Shown: positions 8,943 to 23,100, counted from the first letter of the stretch. The stretch: 64,000 nucleotides of DNA from Usnea hakonensis (GCA_013423325.1 BLJB01000056.1:1-64000), one strand, 5' to 3'. The notes: generated by a model from the sequence alone, not told the origin. Program-made: numbers and translations.

Positions 8943-11900
8943 GCTCAACCCAATTCAGCCAGCAGATTGCCAGACCCATCCATCTACAGCTTTCCCCACG
9001 AACATGATCTCAACGGGGGATTTCGCCAAACGTACCAAAATACAAAGCTCCTCACAAGGAATTCTCTCCTTGGAATGCCTCGCCCTCACGATCCTGCGAA
9101 TGAGAAAGAAAGCCCCACTACTGGGCGCGTCATGCTCTCGATCCGAGCGCCTTCTAGACAAACGACTCATATCCCAGACCCGATCGGTTACCGCAACAAC
9201 TTCTGCCATTCGGGCGTCAAAAATATGATACAGCAAGGGCTTGCAGAAAGAAAGGATCATGGAGGACAAGCCGAGCACTCGAAATCATTTATCGGTGGCG
9301 ACCACACGGAAATGCGGGGCGTGATTAAAATTGTGGAAAAGGAATGAATGGTTCGATGCTCGCAACCTAGCTAAATAAATCACACATATAATCTCCAATC
9401 TCTCCTCTCCTCAAAAGCCTTACTTGGGAAGGTAGTAGCATAGCACACTCAACGAAGTTCTATCTCTATCTACAGTCACAGTCTCAAAAGTCTATAATAA
9501 ACTCAATCAATATAACCTCACTCACTCATTATTTGCAGTCTTTGACGCGTACGCCCCTAATATCATTCTTAGCACCAGGGTTTTCCACCCCCTCTAAAAC
9601 CTTCCATGCCCTCGTAGATAGAACATCTCATAACGAATACATACGGCTGAAGGGCAGTAGGACTCCCGAACCCTCTTATCCTTTACAAATCCGCTGTTGT
9701 GCATCGTAGGGAAGTGAAGGGAAGGGAAGTGGGTGATTGTATATAGTACAGGGACAGGGAGGGGAGTGAAGACCCTTATCTCTAGCAGGCCCATTCGCGT
9801 AGACTACTACATGATTCGCAAGATAATCTACCATTTCCCATCACTCGTAAAGTGCTCCTTCCGGCTCCCCATCTTAGCCCCCAGCGGCATCCTCGACTCA
9901 ATGCATATCTCAAAAGGAGAAAGCTATCACGTACCCAACAAGATATGCCCCAACCCCGTGTCAAAAAAAATCGCAGTGTACGGTTTACCTCACATATTTC
10001 CGAAACTCCCAACCCCAACCCCAGCACGAGAGAGAGAGAGATGCAGCCTTCGTAGCTTCAAAACGCGAACCGTGCCGCTAGCTAACGAAAGTTCATGAGT
10101 GACGTATCAGACGTCTTATTCCAGACATTTCCATTTAGCCAGTGCAGTCTGATTCAAGCCAAACGCGATCCAGGAGCATTATTCTTCGAGCGAGGAAGCC
10201 TATCTTAGACATCGGTGCTGCTTCTAGGCTGCGATACTTAAGCTGTCGACCTGGAGGGTGTTTATTCACGGTTTGACGTACGTTGCGGGCTTTGCAACCG
10301 CGAGGTCCATGCCATCTACCTGTAGTTGCCAATGAATGAATGTTCTTGGCTGGCCGCCAGGCTTTTGCCTGAGAGAGAGAGGTCCGATGTATTTATCAGA
10401 TGTGTCGTGGTTAGTTGCGTTTGAATGGAAGCAATAGTCTGCGCCATTATGATATTTTTTTGTTGATGGTAGGGATGATTGCTGCTGCGCTGGATCATTT
10501 AACGTTGCTATTGTTCATTGCCACCACCGCATGAAGGAAGGTCGCGTCATCTGTGGCAATTGCGCCAGCGCTGTAGATATTGGAGACTGATTATCTGCCT
10601 TCCTCATGAACACCTCGAAGGACATGATCGTACCCTGTGTCATCGTGGTAGCGGAAGGGAGGGCCGGCGAAGGTGCTTGGCAGCGGGCGCGCAGAAGGCC
10701 TCTTTCCAGGGATGATTCTTGTTGTCTGCCTCACGTATTCTTGTTGATTGAGCATCAGGAGTGTAGGTAGCTGAGGCACTCTCAACGGTAAAGATAGGTT
10801 GAGTTAATGTGAGGTGAGGTTTAGAGAAAAAAAAGGGGGGGGGGGGGGGAAGGGCNNGTGAGGTGAGAAAAGAAAAAAAAGGGGGGGGGGGGGGGGCATC
10901 GGCACAGATCACTCTTTGTCCTTCAAAATCTCCTCAATGGCTGGTCTGAGACGACTAAACAGCATAGACAGAGATTGTGAACTTTGAATTTGAGAGAACA
11001 GTGCGAGACACAAAAAAACCAAACGGAACCTGATAACTTGCCTTTTGCTGTGCTGTGTCTATCTATCTTTCCAACAGAGGATACTAGCATCTGTAACAAA
11101 AGAGAACAACACCCTCACAAATACTCCACCTTCTCTCATACAACGCCTCAACCGTCGAGTACACCAAGCCCAACAGTGTCATCGTCTTCAACTTAGGATC
11201 TAGGAGCGAGTAAGCGAAAAGATTGCGAGACCCTCAGTGTTGGTATAAGCCCGAAGTCGACAAGCCGATTGATTGAAGACGAAAGCGCGCCTCGAGAACC
11301 TTGCAGCCCATTTGGATATCCCAAAAAGTTTTGCTAAATGACCGGCCGGTAGCCAATAGCCAACAGTGAACAATATCCATCAGTCTTCCAAAATCAGCTC
11401 AAATTTCAAATGTTTCAGCGACAGCCGCAAAACACATACCGTTATCAGTACAGACAGCCAGCCTCACTTCTAGCGTCTGCGACTGTAGCCAACAAGTCTA
11501 TCTACTCTACGTAACACGACGACTCGAAAAAATGTATCACCCAGTTCATACACTCACCTCCTTTCGCACAACCTATCGATATGCATATTCGCTCAGAGAA
11601 AGCGCCTTATTGATCTCCGTGATCAATGATAAGAAATGAAAAATCAGAAACAGAGTCCAACCTGCTATTCGGATCAAGCCCCTCTGGAAAATCAGCCAGG
11701 ACGACGTGTCTCGAACCGACTACGATACTCTTCGCACGACAGACGACCATCCAGCAAACTCCCCATCGAAGCACCGCCCAACAGCACGCCAAGTCCGAGT
11801 ATCACAAACGCTTCACAAATCGCAACGACATACCAGCGTGGTGGTTTCTATTGGCGTGACATGTCCTCAGCGATGGCTCTTGGCAATTAGTTGGCGGTGC

Positions 11901-13398
11901 ATTTGCCATTCGCAGCAAGATGATGCGCAGGCTGGGTCTTCTACGACATAGCAGCGGAGATTTGACGCATCCAGAGCAGCGTGATGGACCTCGATGCCAT
12001 TGACAGCATTCGAAAAAGCGTCAATCAACAATACGCATTGGAGGTCTCTCCCCCATGGATATGGGAGAATATTTCAAGAACCACTTCCACGCCTTCATAT
12101 ACCGCCCCGAAATGACAACTACCAGTATACCTCTTACGCTAAACACGTTGCAACTCATCGGGCGTTTAGCATTCCGGGGTTCATGAAGTAGAAGATGTAA
12201 GACACAGCTCTGGGTAAGACTTGCAGGTTTCAGATCCGTGAGGACATGGAGATCACGTTTGTTGGAAAAAGGCTGCTTTGGACTATGGTCTTTGAGCTTG
12301 ACTTGTAGCAATTTTGTCGGTTTCTATATAGACGGTGATTTTCGTTGAGCAGCGAGTCGCGAATAGCAGTTAGAGCGCTGAGAGGGGACTGACGACCACC
12401 GCAACGCGCTTCCCGAATGACCCTTGCTCACTGGGCACCTTTGGACTGCCGTGTTCGTCCTACTTTTGATATCTGTTTTCATAATTGCCGGCGCGCTACT
12501 CATCGTCGCCTTGCATCGTCTGCCTTCTCATCCAGTGGTCCCCGAAGGTGTCCGTTCTCCACGCTTCTCAGGTAACGGACTTTCGAATTCGCATCCGAGA
12601 TGGGATCCTACACATCAAATTTCACCCGCGGAGTTGGCCATTCCTTTTTAAAGAGCCAATATTGCGAGGTGCTTTGAATCGAGTCACGTGGTTTGGCTCC
12701 AATCAGAGAGAGCAATCAAATTACAGACCTATTTGTTCTTCGTTGCTGCATATGAGTCAGGCACGATCAAAGGGTTGATAAGTCTCTTTGGGGGGAGATT
12801 TGCAAAACATGATCTCAGCCTTTCTTTTCATTTTCGATTGAATAACCTCGTTCTCCTATCGTTCCAGACCAATGCAGATCTATTTTCCTCGCTAATCCTT
12901 TTTTTCTCCAGTGTGGGGGCCATGGAAACGGGTTGGTGCGACGGGTGGTTTAGGTGCAGATCTGGGAAAGGTTACCCCGCAAAAGTATGTAGACTGCAGC
13001 CACTTCGACAAGTAAACACTGCCCCCGAGTGGAGAATTGTTGCGATAAGAACAAGGCTGCAAGGCAACCATGGTTCGCGCAACGGATCGATAGCTTCGGC
13101 GCTTAGGCTAAGCCTCGAATTGGGCACATTAAAACATTCGGGAACCAGTGAAAGCTGTGAAGCTGCAATCTTGACGACTGCGCCATCGAGATAGTACGTC
13201 GGGCGTTGGCTATTACAACTGGTTATGTTGTCATAAAGGATTGTTCCGCCCCCAGATTGGAAATGATAAGCATTCCACCATGGCCGGAGTGTGGGCGGCC
13301 ACAAGGCTACGAAGGGGATCTCTTCCTATTTCCCGTCTGCGAACCCCTCGTCTTTTGCGATCATCGTTTCAAATTCTCATTCTCAAGCTTCGTGAATC
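8943..13398. other. Gene-poor stretch, nothing firmly supported
   Basis: Several short open frames exist (for example plus 8967-9347; plus 11636-11890 with QRGGFYWRDMSSAMALGN; plus 12424-12651 with a hydrophobic run). None has a start, homology or joinable exons I can defend. The 11.6-12.3 kb part has protein-like text broken across frames and could be a decayed gene. Confidence 0.4.
10808..10897. other. Assembly gap (NN) flanked by duplicated poly-G sequence
   Basis: Two unresolved bases lie at 10856-10857. On both sides the sequence reads GTGAGGTGAG, then an A-rich stretch and a run of about 15 G. This is the pattern of a collapsed or duplicated contig end at a homopolymer, not biology. 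Confidence 0.9.
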
Positions 13399-14972
13399 AT
13401 GGACCCCCTGTCGATCTCCGCATCAATAATTGGAATCATTACCGCAGCTGTACAAGTCTCACGTCTGCTAAAGACCTTCATCGACGGCGCAAATGGAGCG
13501 TCCACGTCCGCACGCGGTGTCCTTATGGAAGTCACGGGCATCTACGTGTGCCTGAATCAGCTGCAAGGTTTCCTGACGGGCAGCGACGAAGCGGCCAAGT
13601 CCCGACGATCTCTTATCATGGTTGAACAAGTCATCATCGTATTCACAGACTGCGTCTCCATATTCTCTGAGCTCGAGCAGACCCTTGAGTCGCTGAAGAC
13701 TGGCGAGCACATGCGCTTGATAGATCGAGTGAAATGGGCGTCGAGGGAAACTGCTATCTCGAAACTCCTCGCACGACTGCAGGCTTCGAAGACATCGTTG
13801 AATTTCATGCTGACAATCCTGACTTGGTGAGTGGTGGGCCAGTTCGCGGGGTCCAGAGAACACCACTGATGGGTTGTCGTCATTAGTACATCGATGGATC
13901 GGGCGGAAGCCTCCATGCGCGACCTCACCAGCTTGGTGCAAGAAGTGTTAAAGACAAATGTCAACATGACTTCCCGATTAAAGAACCTCGAAAGAATGCA
14001 TCCAGCTTTGGCTGCGTCGTTACGTACTTCACAGAATGACTTGGCCAAAAGCGAGGGATCGCGAAGCCGTGCAAGCAGCCGAAACACCTACTACAAATTC
14101 ACCTTCGAAGAGGAGCTCGGATTGTCTCCAGTGTACCAAAGAGCTGGCGTCAATCAAATCATATTTTCCAGATCGTCGAGCTCCTCAATTGGCCCGTCAT
14201 ATCTTTCCGGCCTGAGTCTGTCAGACGTCAGCAATGTTTCCGCGATAGCTCTCCCAATATCTTCCCAGGAGCTTTGGAATCACCATCGATACAGCTCCGA
14301 CAACACAGGAGCTGCAAAGAATGCCACCTCATTAGATGCGTGGTACAATCCGCCTGCAAAGGTGCAAATCCCCATCTCGAGCCCATATTTAGACCCAAAC
14401 GCTAACACCGGACATAGAAAAGCGCCTTCATACGAACAGCTTACTTCAACGGCCAATACACAAATCAGTACGCACAGTCCAAATTCACTGGGCATCTGAT
14501 CTATCGGCGCTTTACGATCACTGCCCCCAACTCTCCCCCAGTCTTCACAGAAGGGACAATTATGCCCCAGAGCCCAAAAGAGTTGGACAGAATTGGCGAG
14601 GAGGCTTCCGAAGAAAACGAAAAGTATGAGCTCGAGGACACAGCAATTAAGCGTACACCACCAATGTTCGAAGGTGGTCAGATCGCCCTGAGAAATGCCC
14701 TAAATATGGGCAGGCGTGATTTGGACGTTGTAGATTCGTTGCCCGAGAGTCCTACTCCTGACACATCCCTGAACTTCTCGCCCCAGGGACTACAACCACT
14801 GTCGGCTCCAGAGACTTGGAAAGATGGAACGACACTTGCTGCACGCCGCCGCAGAACTCGCAGTAGCTCACCTTCGCTCAAGCTGAGCAAGCCGCTGGCG
14901 AGTATGGGAAACTCGCTGCACTGGAGATTATCTGTCTTGCACAAGATCAACGATATCCAGTACACATTGTAA
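13399..14972 (+). CDS. HeLo-like / fungal N-terminal domain protein, 3 exons
   Basis: Exons 13399-13826, 13887-14467 and 14551-14972 join in frame to 476 codons plus stop (introns 60 and 83 bp). The N-terminus MDPLSISASIIGIITAAVQVS is the hallmark of the helical N-terminal domain that heads many fungal STAND, NACHT and ankyrin proteins. It carries through to LNFMLTILTCTSMDRAEASM across the first intron, then SLVQEVLKTNVNM. A second conserved patch reads YLSGLSLSDVSNVSAIALPIS (about residues 256-276). The C-terminal 140 residues are Ser/Pro-rich and disordered. No NACHT, ankyrin or TPR effector follows, so it is a stand-alone domain protein, or the effector part has been lost. Such domains can be membrane-active signalling modules of heterokaryon incompatibility; that role here is inference. 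The third exon is the least certain. Confidence 0.68.
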
Positions 14973-15460
14973 AGCTGTTTAAGGACTTTACTGTCAACAA
15001 CAAAGCTTCCTCGTCGGTCGTATCGTCATTTCGATCGAGTTTGTGGTTCGCACTTTGAATGGAGAGCCGAAGATCATGCTCGGAGAACCCAACGCTTCTT
15101 GGGCCGATGTGTTTCCATGCCTGGAGATTTTGTAGCACGACGCCTTTCTGGCTATCCTTGTCCAATTGGATGGTCTGCAGCCTCAGAGTCCCTATGGCGC
15201 TGGTGTATGTCTCGAATTCATCTGACTGGCAGATATGACCCAGCATCAAACTTTGAAGGTCGTGGAGGTTGTCTTCACCTCCAATTGCATGCTTCCTGGT
15301 GGGCGCTCTCTGTCCTCATGGACCTACATAAGATGCTTGGAGACCTCGCCGCACCATGGCTGCAGTTCAATGAAGGCCTTGAGGCTCTGTACCGAGGATA
15401 CGCAAGACTATCTTCCAGATATCAGGTAGAGAGGGGTAGCGTACAAGCTGCCGTGCGCTC
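14953..15460 (-). pseudogene. Possible decayed hypothetical gene
   Basis: On the minus strand the text SLKAFIELQPWCGEVSKHLM is followed by an in-frame TAG (about 15329-15331) and then about 120 further codons of protein-like sequence (including LGHICQSDEFETYTSAIG). The stop could be a C-to-T change of a CAG codon or mark an intron edge. No family recognised. Confidence 0.25.
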
Positions 15461-16072
15461 TAGTGTTACACGAGGTCGTAACAGCGGGTGATGCTGTTGT
15501 TATTGTTACTGGTGGGCTTATATATAAACCTAGGAACAGGCTCGGGTCAATTTTGATAGAAATTTAGATTCTCGACGCGTTGGTCTGCCCTCTTCTTGAC
15601 CGAGTCGGGTGGAGGTGGCGCTGTGGTGGTAATATCCAAAAAGGATACGCTGGTGTATCGATGCAGATGCGCGCCCGGCGCTCTGATCGTCCTGAAGGCT
15701 TCATCACGTCGCACAAGGACTCAAATACCACTTCCTGTGTCCTCAAGTCACTGGGTCGACCCCTCTTGAACTGTCTGACCTTCCATCTGTATTTAAATTG
15801 ACAGATAGATCCTTTCCTTGGATGCAGAGTCCGGATTTGTGGAGAGAGGGAAAGAGATGATCTGGTCTCGGCGCGAGTCCACCTCTTTTCCTCAACTTGG
15901 TGGGCCCTTTTGAATCAGGCAAGGCTTTAGTGCGCCCGATGTGCGGATCTGAGGAGCAGTAGTCGGCTTCGTTAGAAGAGCGCAGTGCAAACCCAAAGAT
16001 ATGACCACCCAAATCGGCGTTATCAGATTGCTCAGGTCCACGCAAGTCATCAGATCCATCAAAAGCAGGATC

Positions 16073-17130
16073 TTAGTCCTCATCTTCCTCATCGTCGTAT
16101 TCCTGCCACCTCCCGCCCCAACGGGTGACCTCTTCTCTTGCGTGGGCCTTCTGTTTGTACCCTCCCCATTCCTTCTCCATGTTCTTTGTAGTCCTAGCCG
16201 GCTCTTCTATCTTCGCAACAAGGGATCCTGTGAATTCTAGGTCGCCGCTAAGGTTGAGACATCCCATGATCTTACCGCCACCTAGAAACGCCACCTCACC
16301 GTTACAATCCCACTCTAGCCACTGCATTTCGCCTTCTCTAGTGTCTCGGCCACGCCAAAAACACAGCAACGGTGTGTTGGAAGCTTCAGAAGGCAATGGG
16401 TCGACAAGAAGAATTCCGTAGAATTGGTTTATTTCGAATGCGCCCCACTACTTTTGTCCATCTAGACGGAAGGTTGGTGCGCGGGGGTCGTATGAGTCAT
16501 CCATGATATCTGCAGTGTCGAGCTTCCATGTCCCCTCCAACGGCATGAGAGACCCGTTGACCTTGGTTGCCTGGTAAGGCGATGCGTTAGATACCGTGAT
16601 TTGCGCGGGCTGCTCCAACCTACTTTGTACTTCTCTTGTCTCCGTATGACATTTTCCTGTCTTTCGATTTCGTAGTCTTTATACCAGCTCCGCTCACTCA
16701 CGCCCTTGCGTGTATAGTCGGTAGTCAGACCTGTCGCAGGCCAAGTGACATCCATTGCAGGCTTTACATGTTCACCACGAAGGCTCTGCTCTGTACCTAA
16801 TCTCTTCCTGTAGTCCTCTCTCAATCGCTTTTCTATGTCCGCTGTAGGCTGTGGGACCTTCAATCTCCCTTGCTTCGTCGCCTCCACTAATCGCCATCGA
16901 GCTGCTCCTTTCGTGATCTTCGATGGACCTAGAGCGTAGTGCAACCCAACCTATGTACCAAGTCTCTTTCTCGTCCCTGCGTCCACCTTTGCGGCGGGCA
17001 ACTTTGCCATTGAGGGCCGCTTGGATAAGGGCTGGGGTGGCACGTCTCTCCTGAGTATTGCGAACGTCTACCCAGAACGATCGCCCGTAGGAAAGGAGAT
17101 TTTCTTTGGAAGGAGAAAGTACACTCATGT
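16073..17130 (-). pseudogene. Broken fungal hypothetical gene (frameshifts and stop)
   Basis: Reading the minus strand from about 17130, the product starts MSVLSPSKENLLSYGRSFWV. A frame change at about 16948 leads to VGLHYALGPSKITKGAARW. Another at about 16610 leads to ITVSNASPYQATKVNGSLMP, a Trp-rich middle, an in-frame TAG at about 16448 (GQK-stop-WGAFEINQFYG), and a coherent C-terminal domain (LLCFWRGRDTREGEMQWLEW, VAFLGGGKIMGCLNLSG, KNMEKEWGGYKQKA) ending acidic. The C-terminal domain resembles one I know only from uncharacterised fungal proteins (a Gly-rich beta pattern followed by an ExW..Y motif). Two frame changes without splice signals plus a stop make it a pseudogene; sequencing errors are the alternative. 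Confidence 0.6.
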
Positions 17131-20100
17131 TCGCATTTGCAGTCTGACGATGGTGCACACTTCTCTATTTGCAGCGAGTGTGGGTGTAAAGCTCTGAGGG
17201 GACTTGTCTGTATTCGCGTCGGGGACCGAGTGCTGGCGCGGTATCACGTGATTTGCTCTAGTGGCTTGGCACATCCTTCGGAGTCCGGGTGTCTTTTCGT
17301 ATACTCTTTTTAACGAAGTATATGCTACAGGTATGTAATGTAGGCAAAATCTACTTCTTCATCTTCTCCATCTTCTTCCCTTTCTCTTTCTCTTTCTCTT
17401 ACTCCTTCTTCCGATTCTCCTTCCGTCCATTATGCTCATGCCCGTTGGCTCATACTTGAGTTGCCCCCAAATCGAAAAAAGCGCTTCTTCTACAACATGA
17501 TGCTTTGTGCTTCAGATATGGGCAAGAGACCTCTGTCTTCGCCATGTGAGAGGACTAGAATGTGTTCTCATGTGCTCTTTTAATGTTGATTAGCTGACAA
17601 GAGAAGCCTCGCCAAAGGTATCACTCAAACTTCCTCCTTTCGGTTCTCGTGAATCCTTCTCTTTCCGGCTGGACCGTCCTACCCTGATCGACACCACGGC
17701 CTCTGAAAAGCTAGCATACTCCCCCTCCCCATATGCGCCAGACGTCTTGTTGAGCAACAATCGAGACACATTGTTCCGCTAAGACTGCAATCGATTCATA
17801 CCACTTTCATGAGCTGTATCGACACAAATGGTATGTCTGTGAGGCTTGAGGCTATTGAATTTGCTGGGAATCAAAAAGAGAAGGAATCATGGAGAGCACT
17901 ATACCAGAGCGCGAATGATCCGCTTGGTGAAATCTGTCAGAGGATGGCCGGAAAGATGTATCACCACCTGCCTACGATGGACTATCAAGCTGCCAAATTG
18001 AATCTCGACGTAATTCTTCGAAGCTTGAAAGAGCTATGACATTTGATGGAAGGTGTATGGCAGACTTCCTTCGTACACGGGGTCAACAAGTAAGGTCGTG
18101 CAAAAAGACTGGCGTGGCGGATTTATGAACCAGCAGGTCTGAGCGACGTCGTTGATGCTGCAATTGGGACCCTTGGTACTGCACTCCCAAGAGAGGACTT
18201 GAATTGATGAGATCAATGGTCGCTCACCGGAAGGCCCAATGCCAGTGCTCTCCAAGCTCTCCGTGTCAGGGGACTGCGACACAGTGTGCCAGCAACGTCA
18301 CCAGATCGTATAAACTCGCTTCTCCGATCCGTTCCACCAATCGTTGATAACCTCCGCCTCAAGTGGACCGTTTAAATGCCCGGCCAGCGCACGTATCTGA
18401 TCTCGAGTGCTAGGACGATGAAAAACCGGTTTCAAGCGTAAAGGGTTGGTCAAGACGGTGGTGAGCGTGCGCAAAAGGATCGAGGATCGCTTCGAGCAGG
18501 TGCAGGACGAAGGAGCGTAAGAGCAACGATGGTCGCGCAGGGGAAGGAGCTTGCAAAACTCGCAATGGGTCTGAGAATCAGCCGATGTAACGAGCTTTGT
18601 CCGCATCTCGAACAGCAATGAACACAGGTGAAAAGGAGTGCGGTGATGCGCTGACAAACACGGAACACTGCGGAGCTCAGTGGAAACTATGCGATATCAC
18701 CTGCCCAAGTTTTACATGCGTCGGCTGTCTTTGACTCTTTCAAGCTCTCTAATCATGGCTCCGCTGAATAGACACCAAAGAGCGTGGGGGGCTCGACGAA
18801 CCCTGCAGACAAGAAACATCCGAGATCTCGATTTCAGATCATCGTGGGTCAAAATGGAGACTTTTCAAGATCCACAATGCAAGCCATCGGGCAGCACTAT
18901 CGGCAAGGATGATCATCTCGTACTCGAGCATTTCGGTGAGGTTTCTCGTTTACCGTCCCCTGCAGGAGACTTGCAGTCAGCGAAAGTATCATCTAAAGCT
19001 AACGGTGACCGAAAGCAAATTCCGAAACAGGCTTTAGAGTACCCGGAGGTCTCCACTGAATGAATATATGTCTCCATGAGGTATGCACTAATCATATGCA
19101 GGTTGCGTTCATGCATTCGATAGTAACGTGCGAAAGCCTCTGAACCGTTGGCAGCACGAGCCGCAGGCAAACAGTAATGATCGTGGTTACTTCCTCTAGT
19201 TCGAGTCATGAAGTCACGTTTCGAGTAGTGAAGATCTGTGTTCACGGAAGGCAACTGCTCCCCACCTGACAATTAATCAGGTGAAGGTAAGATTCGACCT
19301 GACAAACGTCGTATGCCCTTCCCCAGTCACCTTGCCAAGCTTCATCATAATGTGTTGGAATTGAAACAGTCCTTGCAGTTCGTGTGAATTGGGAAGTTGG
19401 TGTACACTATTTTTTGCTATGTGCTTATAATGTTTTATGTTTTTCCATCGCACTTCAATCTATGCTGCGAGAAGGTCTATATACCTTACCCTTGAGTCCA
19501 AGTTATGTTTGGTAATCGACGCTAACGTTGAAACTGATTTCCCCCTTTCCAAGTATATTGAGAGTTCAAGTCACACGAAATTTGGGCGACAAAGGACAAT
19601 GGCAAGGAACGTTGAACAAAAGCAGACGAAGTGAGAGCTCTCTGTGTAGGAATCCCTGGCCAAGATCAAGCCTCCGTCGTCGCAATTGATGAGCTGATAG
19701 CTCTTCCGATATGAGCACCCCTTAAGTGCATTAGCTATGCCTCTTCCGTCAACGTTCTCGCAGCACATACAAAGCGTTGCAATGATGCACGAGACACGAT
19801 TCAATGCCGAAATGCTTTCCCCTTCCTGCGATATCTGTCTCAGTCACGCTGACCGTGTTGAGCCATCGCATGGTTCATATCAGTGGCGTTTGCATTTCAA
19901 CGTACTCCTTCAAGCAGATACCGGCCGTAGCTCTATCGCTCCTTTTGACCCGTACGTACCTCGTGTATGCATTCTACCTTTCCATTTACCTCTCAATGCC
20001 ACACCCGCTCTGCAGACTGCGGCTTTTCCCATCTCGAACCGACAGTGTTGTCTCTCATACGAGGATCTTCCTAGCTGGAGTGACGGGAGGCAGGATGCAG

Positions 20101-23100
20101 ATGTGCAGATTGCGGAGCCGGGATATTGCAATCTGTCATGCGCATTACTCGATTCGGCTGTGCGCCTTGACTCCTTGCTTTCAAATCAAAGAGAAATGGC
20201 GGGTGATTTCGCAATGTTGTGCTTCTGACTAGGTCCAACTAGGAGTCATCATGCGAGTATGGCGGATGAGTAAGATTTTTGAGCGGCTGAAGATGGGAGA
20301 TACTGTTTGTAAAGACACGTGGACGCTGAGGTGTCAGTGAGACGGCCGGATGCTGCGACAAACGAGATGCGGTGAGAACTGTCGGTCAAACGGCACGATG
20401 TTGAGATTAACCAGGTGCAATATGATGAGGGATTTGCTTCCATGATAGTGATGGCGCCCCCACGATTTACCAAGCAAATCCCTGACATCGCAGCGAGCAG
20501 AACCCATGGCGGATCCACGGAGGTAAGAAGAGGGTAGATGATCGTCCGATGTAAGATAGCTTTATCGAGCCCTCCGGTTGCGAATGTCGGTCTCGCAAGC
20601 AATGAAGTTGACAACTGACAGCAGAATCGATAGACTTAAAAATTATTGTCATCCATTTTGAATCTGCCGAGAATGATGAGATATCATCGGGAATGGGACG
20701 TACATTCATCGACCTGCAGCCGGCACGAATACGACGGGTTGATTGCCAAGAAATTGCCCTGCGTACTTCGAGCCTGCAGATGACAGGGGGTAAGTAAAGG
20801 CGAGAACCGTAATACACACGTGCTAGTGATCTACAGCTCGCAGGACATCGAGTCCCAGCGGCATATGCCAAAATTGCGTCGGACGATCCGGACAATTGAT
20901 TGCCCTGCATGTGAGCGACCGACGGCCAGTGTAGCATGACATATGTTCATGCAGCCTGTGAAGAGGAAACGCTATGAGAGAAGCCACATATGCATATCGA
21001 AATAATAATTAATTGGACCGGATAGTGGGAATATCGATGGCTTAGGAAATCCAACCACCAAGGACCCCAGACCCCAGGGTTCCTCCGAACCCGAGTGCGG
21101 GGGCTCTGGGAGGCGTCGGCAAGACATACCTTGGGAGGATTCGAGCCACATGTGCGAAAATGGAAAAACGGATCATCCAAAAGACGCGGAGAGAGCATTT
21201 CTTGGAGCAGCAACCCTGTGGAACAGCGGTGTGATACGGAACAGGTTCCTGGCCAGCTCACGATTGCGCAATCAATTTTTCATTTTCTCATCAATTCCTT
21301 CCTCGCTCCTAATACGTCAATCCGACAAGGAAGAGCGCATTGCTCCATAGCTGCGACGAGAAGAAGAGACATCAAACAAGAAGAAGCTCTGCTGGATTTG
21401 GAGCTGCATGGGAAAACCGTTTACTGAAAGCTTCTTGACGAACCAGGGGAAGGCATGAAAGAAACAGAGAAGCAACGACGAAAAAGGCCAAAGATGTTGT
21501 AGGGGGGCCGATCTTTATCTCTAGAAGACCAAGTGGGGACTTTTTCTTGTTTCATCAATATTACATACAATACACCGGCTACCACCCGTACGGTATCAAT
21601 CTAACGTGCCCACTACCTACCTTACCAACAGACACTAACGGACTCACTCAAGCTAGGCCACCTGGTCTAGACCCAAAGCCCGGAGCCTCGGCCCTAGAAG
21701 CTTATTCCCTCACCATGCCTTGGCCCGCATAAGTAAGAAGTGAACCTAGCTGACCAGCCCCAGCCTAGCCTGGCCCTTCATGCAACATTCGGCGACTCGA
21801 AGAATCGAACGTGCCCATTACACCCACCCACCCACACATCCATTCCCCTTCCTGTCCATTCTTCCTTCCGATTACCAGGTTCAACCAGTGTTTCATACCC
21901 GCAAGTACTGGTACGAGCGGATTTATCAGATATCCTGGAATGGGAAAGGACCGTGAAGCTGTTTTGGGAATGTTTATTTAGGTAAATTTGAAGAAAAATT
22001 AGAAAACCGGGGAGGGAGAGGGGGAGGGAGAGGGAGAGGGAAGAGGGGCGGATATGTCATGGCCTCTTACTTAACTCTTGGTGCCTATTATTGTGCGCTA
22101 AGGGATTGCGGTGCCGTGCACGGTCACCTCTTTCTTGGAGGACATCAAAGCGCAGAGGAGTAGAGTATGAGGGGCTAAGCCCTAACCCTACGTCTACGTT
22201 TTGGGATCTCTATTCTTTTCTGAGACGACGAGTCGAGATGTTGGTTACCTGGAGGTCCGTCTGAGGAAGTTGTGTTGTAGAGTCGTGGAAGGGGTTGTGG
22301 TACGAGGATTTCTTCGAGATACTATACTTGGAGTAGAGTAGAGGGTTCTTAGTTGGTTTATAAACCTATTCATTCCTTGTTTAACAGCCATACCCACGTT
22401 ACACAGGTAAGGTAGGTACTGAAGCAATGACCATACCAAACCCATCTTCCCCCCCTCCCCTTCCCTCCCCTCTCCCCTTCTCCCCACTGTATACCCCCAA
22501 TAATCCCCCCCTTCTCCCCACTATACCCCCCCCCCCCCCCCCCTTTCCCCCCCCCCCCCCCTTCCCTTCTCCCCACTGTATACCCCCCCCCCTTTACTAC
22601 CAACCTATCTACCTACCTACATACCTATCTACCTACCTACATACCTATCTACCTACCTACCTACAGAACAGCGCACTCCCCCCCCCTCTGGCCCTCTCTC
22701 TTTTGAGGCTGAGTGAGGGTGAGATTGGGTATTAGGGGAGGGGGAAATGGGGAGGGGAGAGGGGGAGAGAGGAGAGAGGGGAGAGAGGGGGTGAGGGAGG
22801 GAGAGGAGAGGGGGGAGAGAGGGGGGAAATGGGATAGCGACCTTGTACCTGTACTCAGTACTCAACCCTAACAATCCTTACCTTATCCCCCCCCCCCCGC
22901 CCGCCTATACACATACACACACACGCACGCACACATAAACATATATAACCCTACCCACAGAACAGCGTACTTCCCCCCCACCCCCACCCCAACAATCCCC
23001 CCCATCAACCCACCACTCCCTCCCTCCTTCCCTCTTCATTTACTCTCAGAAGGGGGATGAAGAGGGAGAGGGGGAGGGGGTAATGGAGTGCTTGGAATGG

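Noticed and set aside
11626..12191. Hypothetical gene at 11.6-12.2 kb
   Set aside because: All three plus frames contain protein-like scraps but stops interrupt each; no consistent exon chain could be built.
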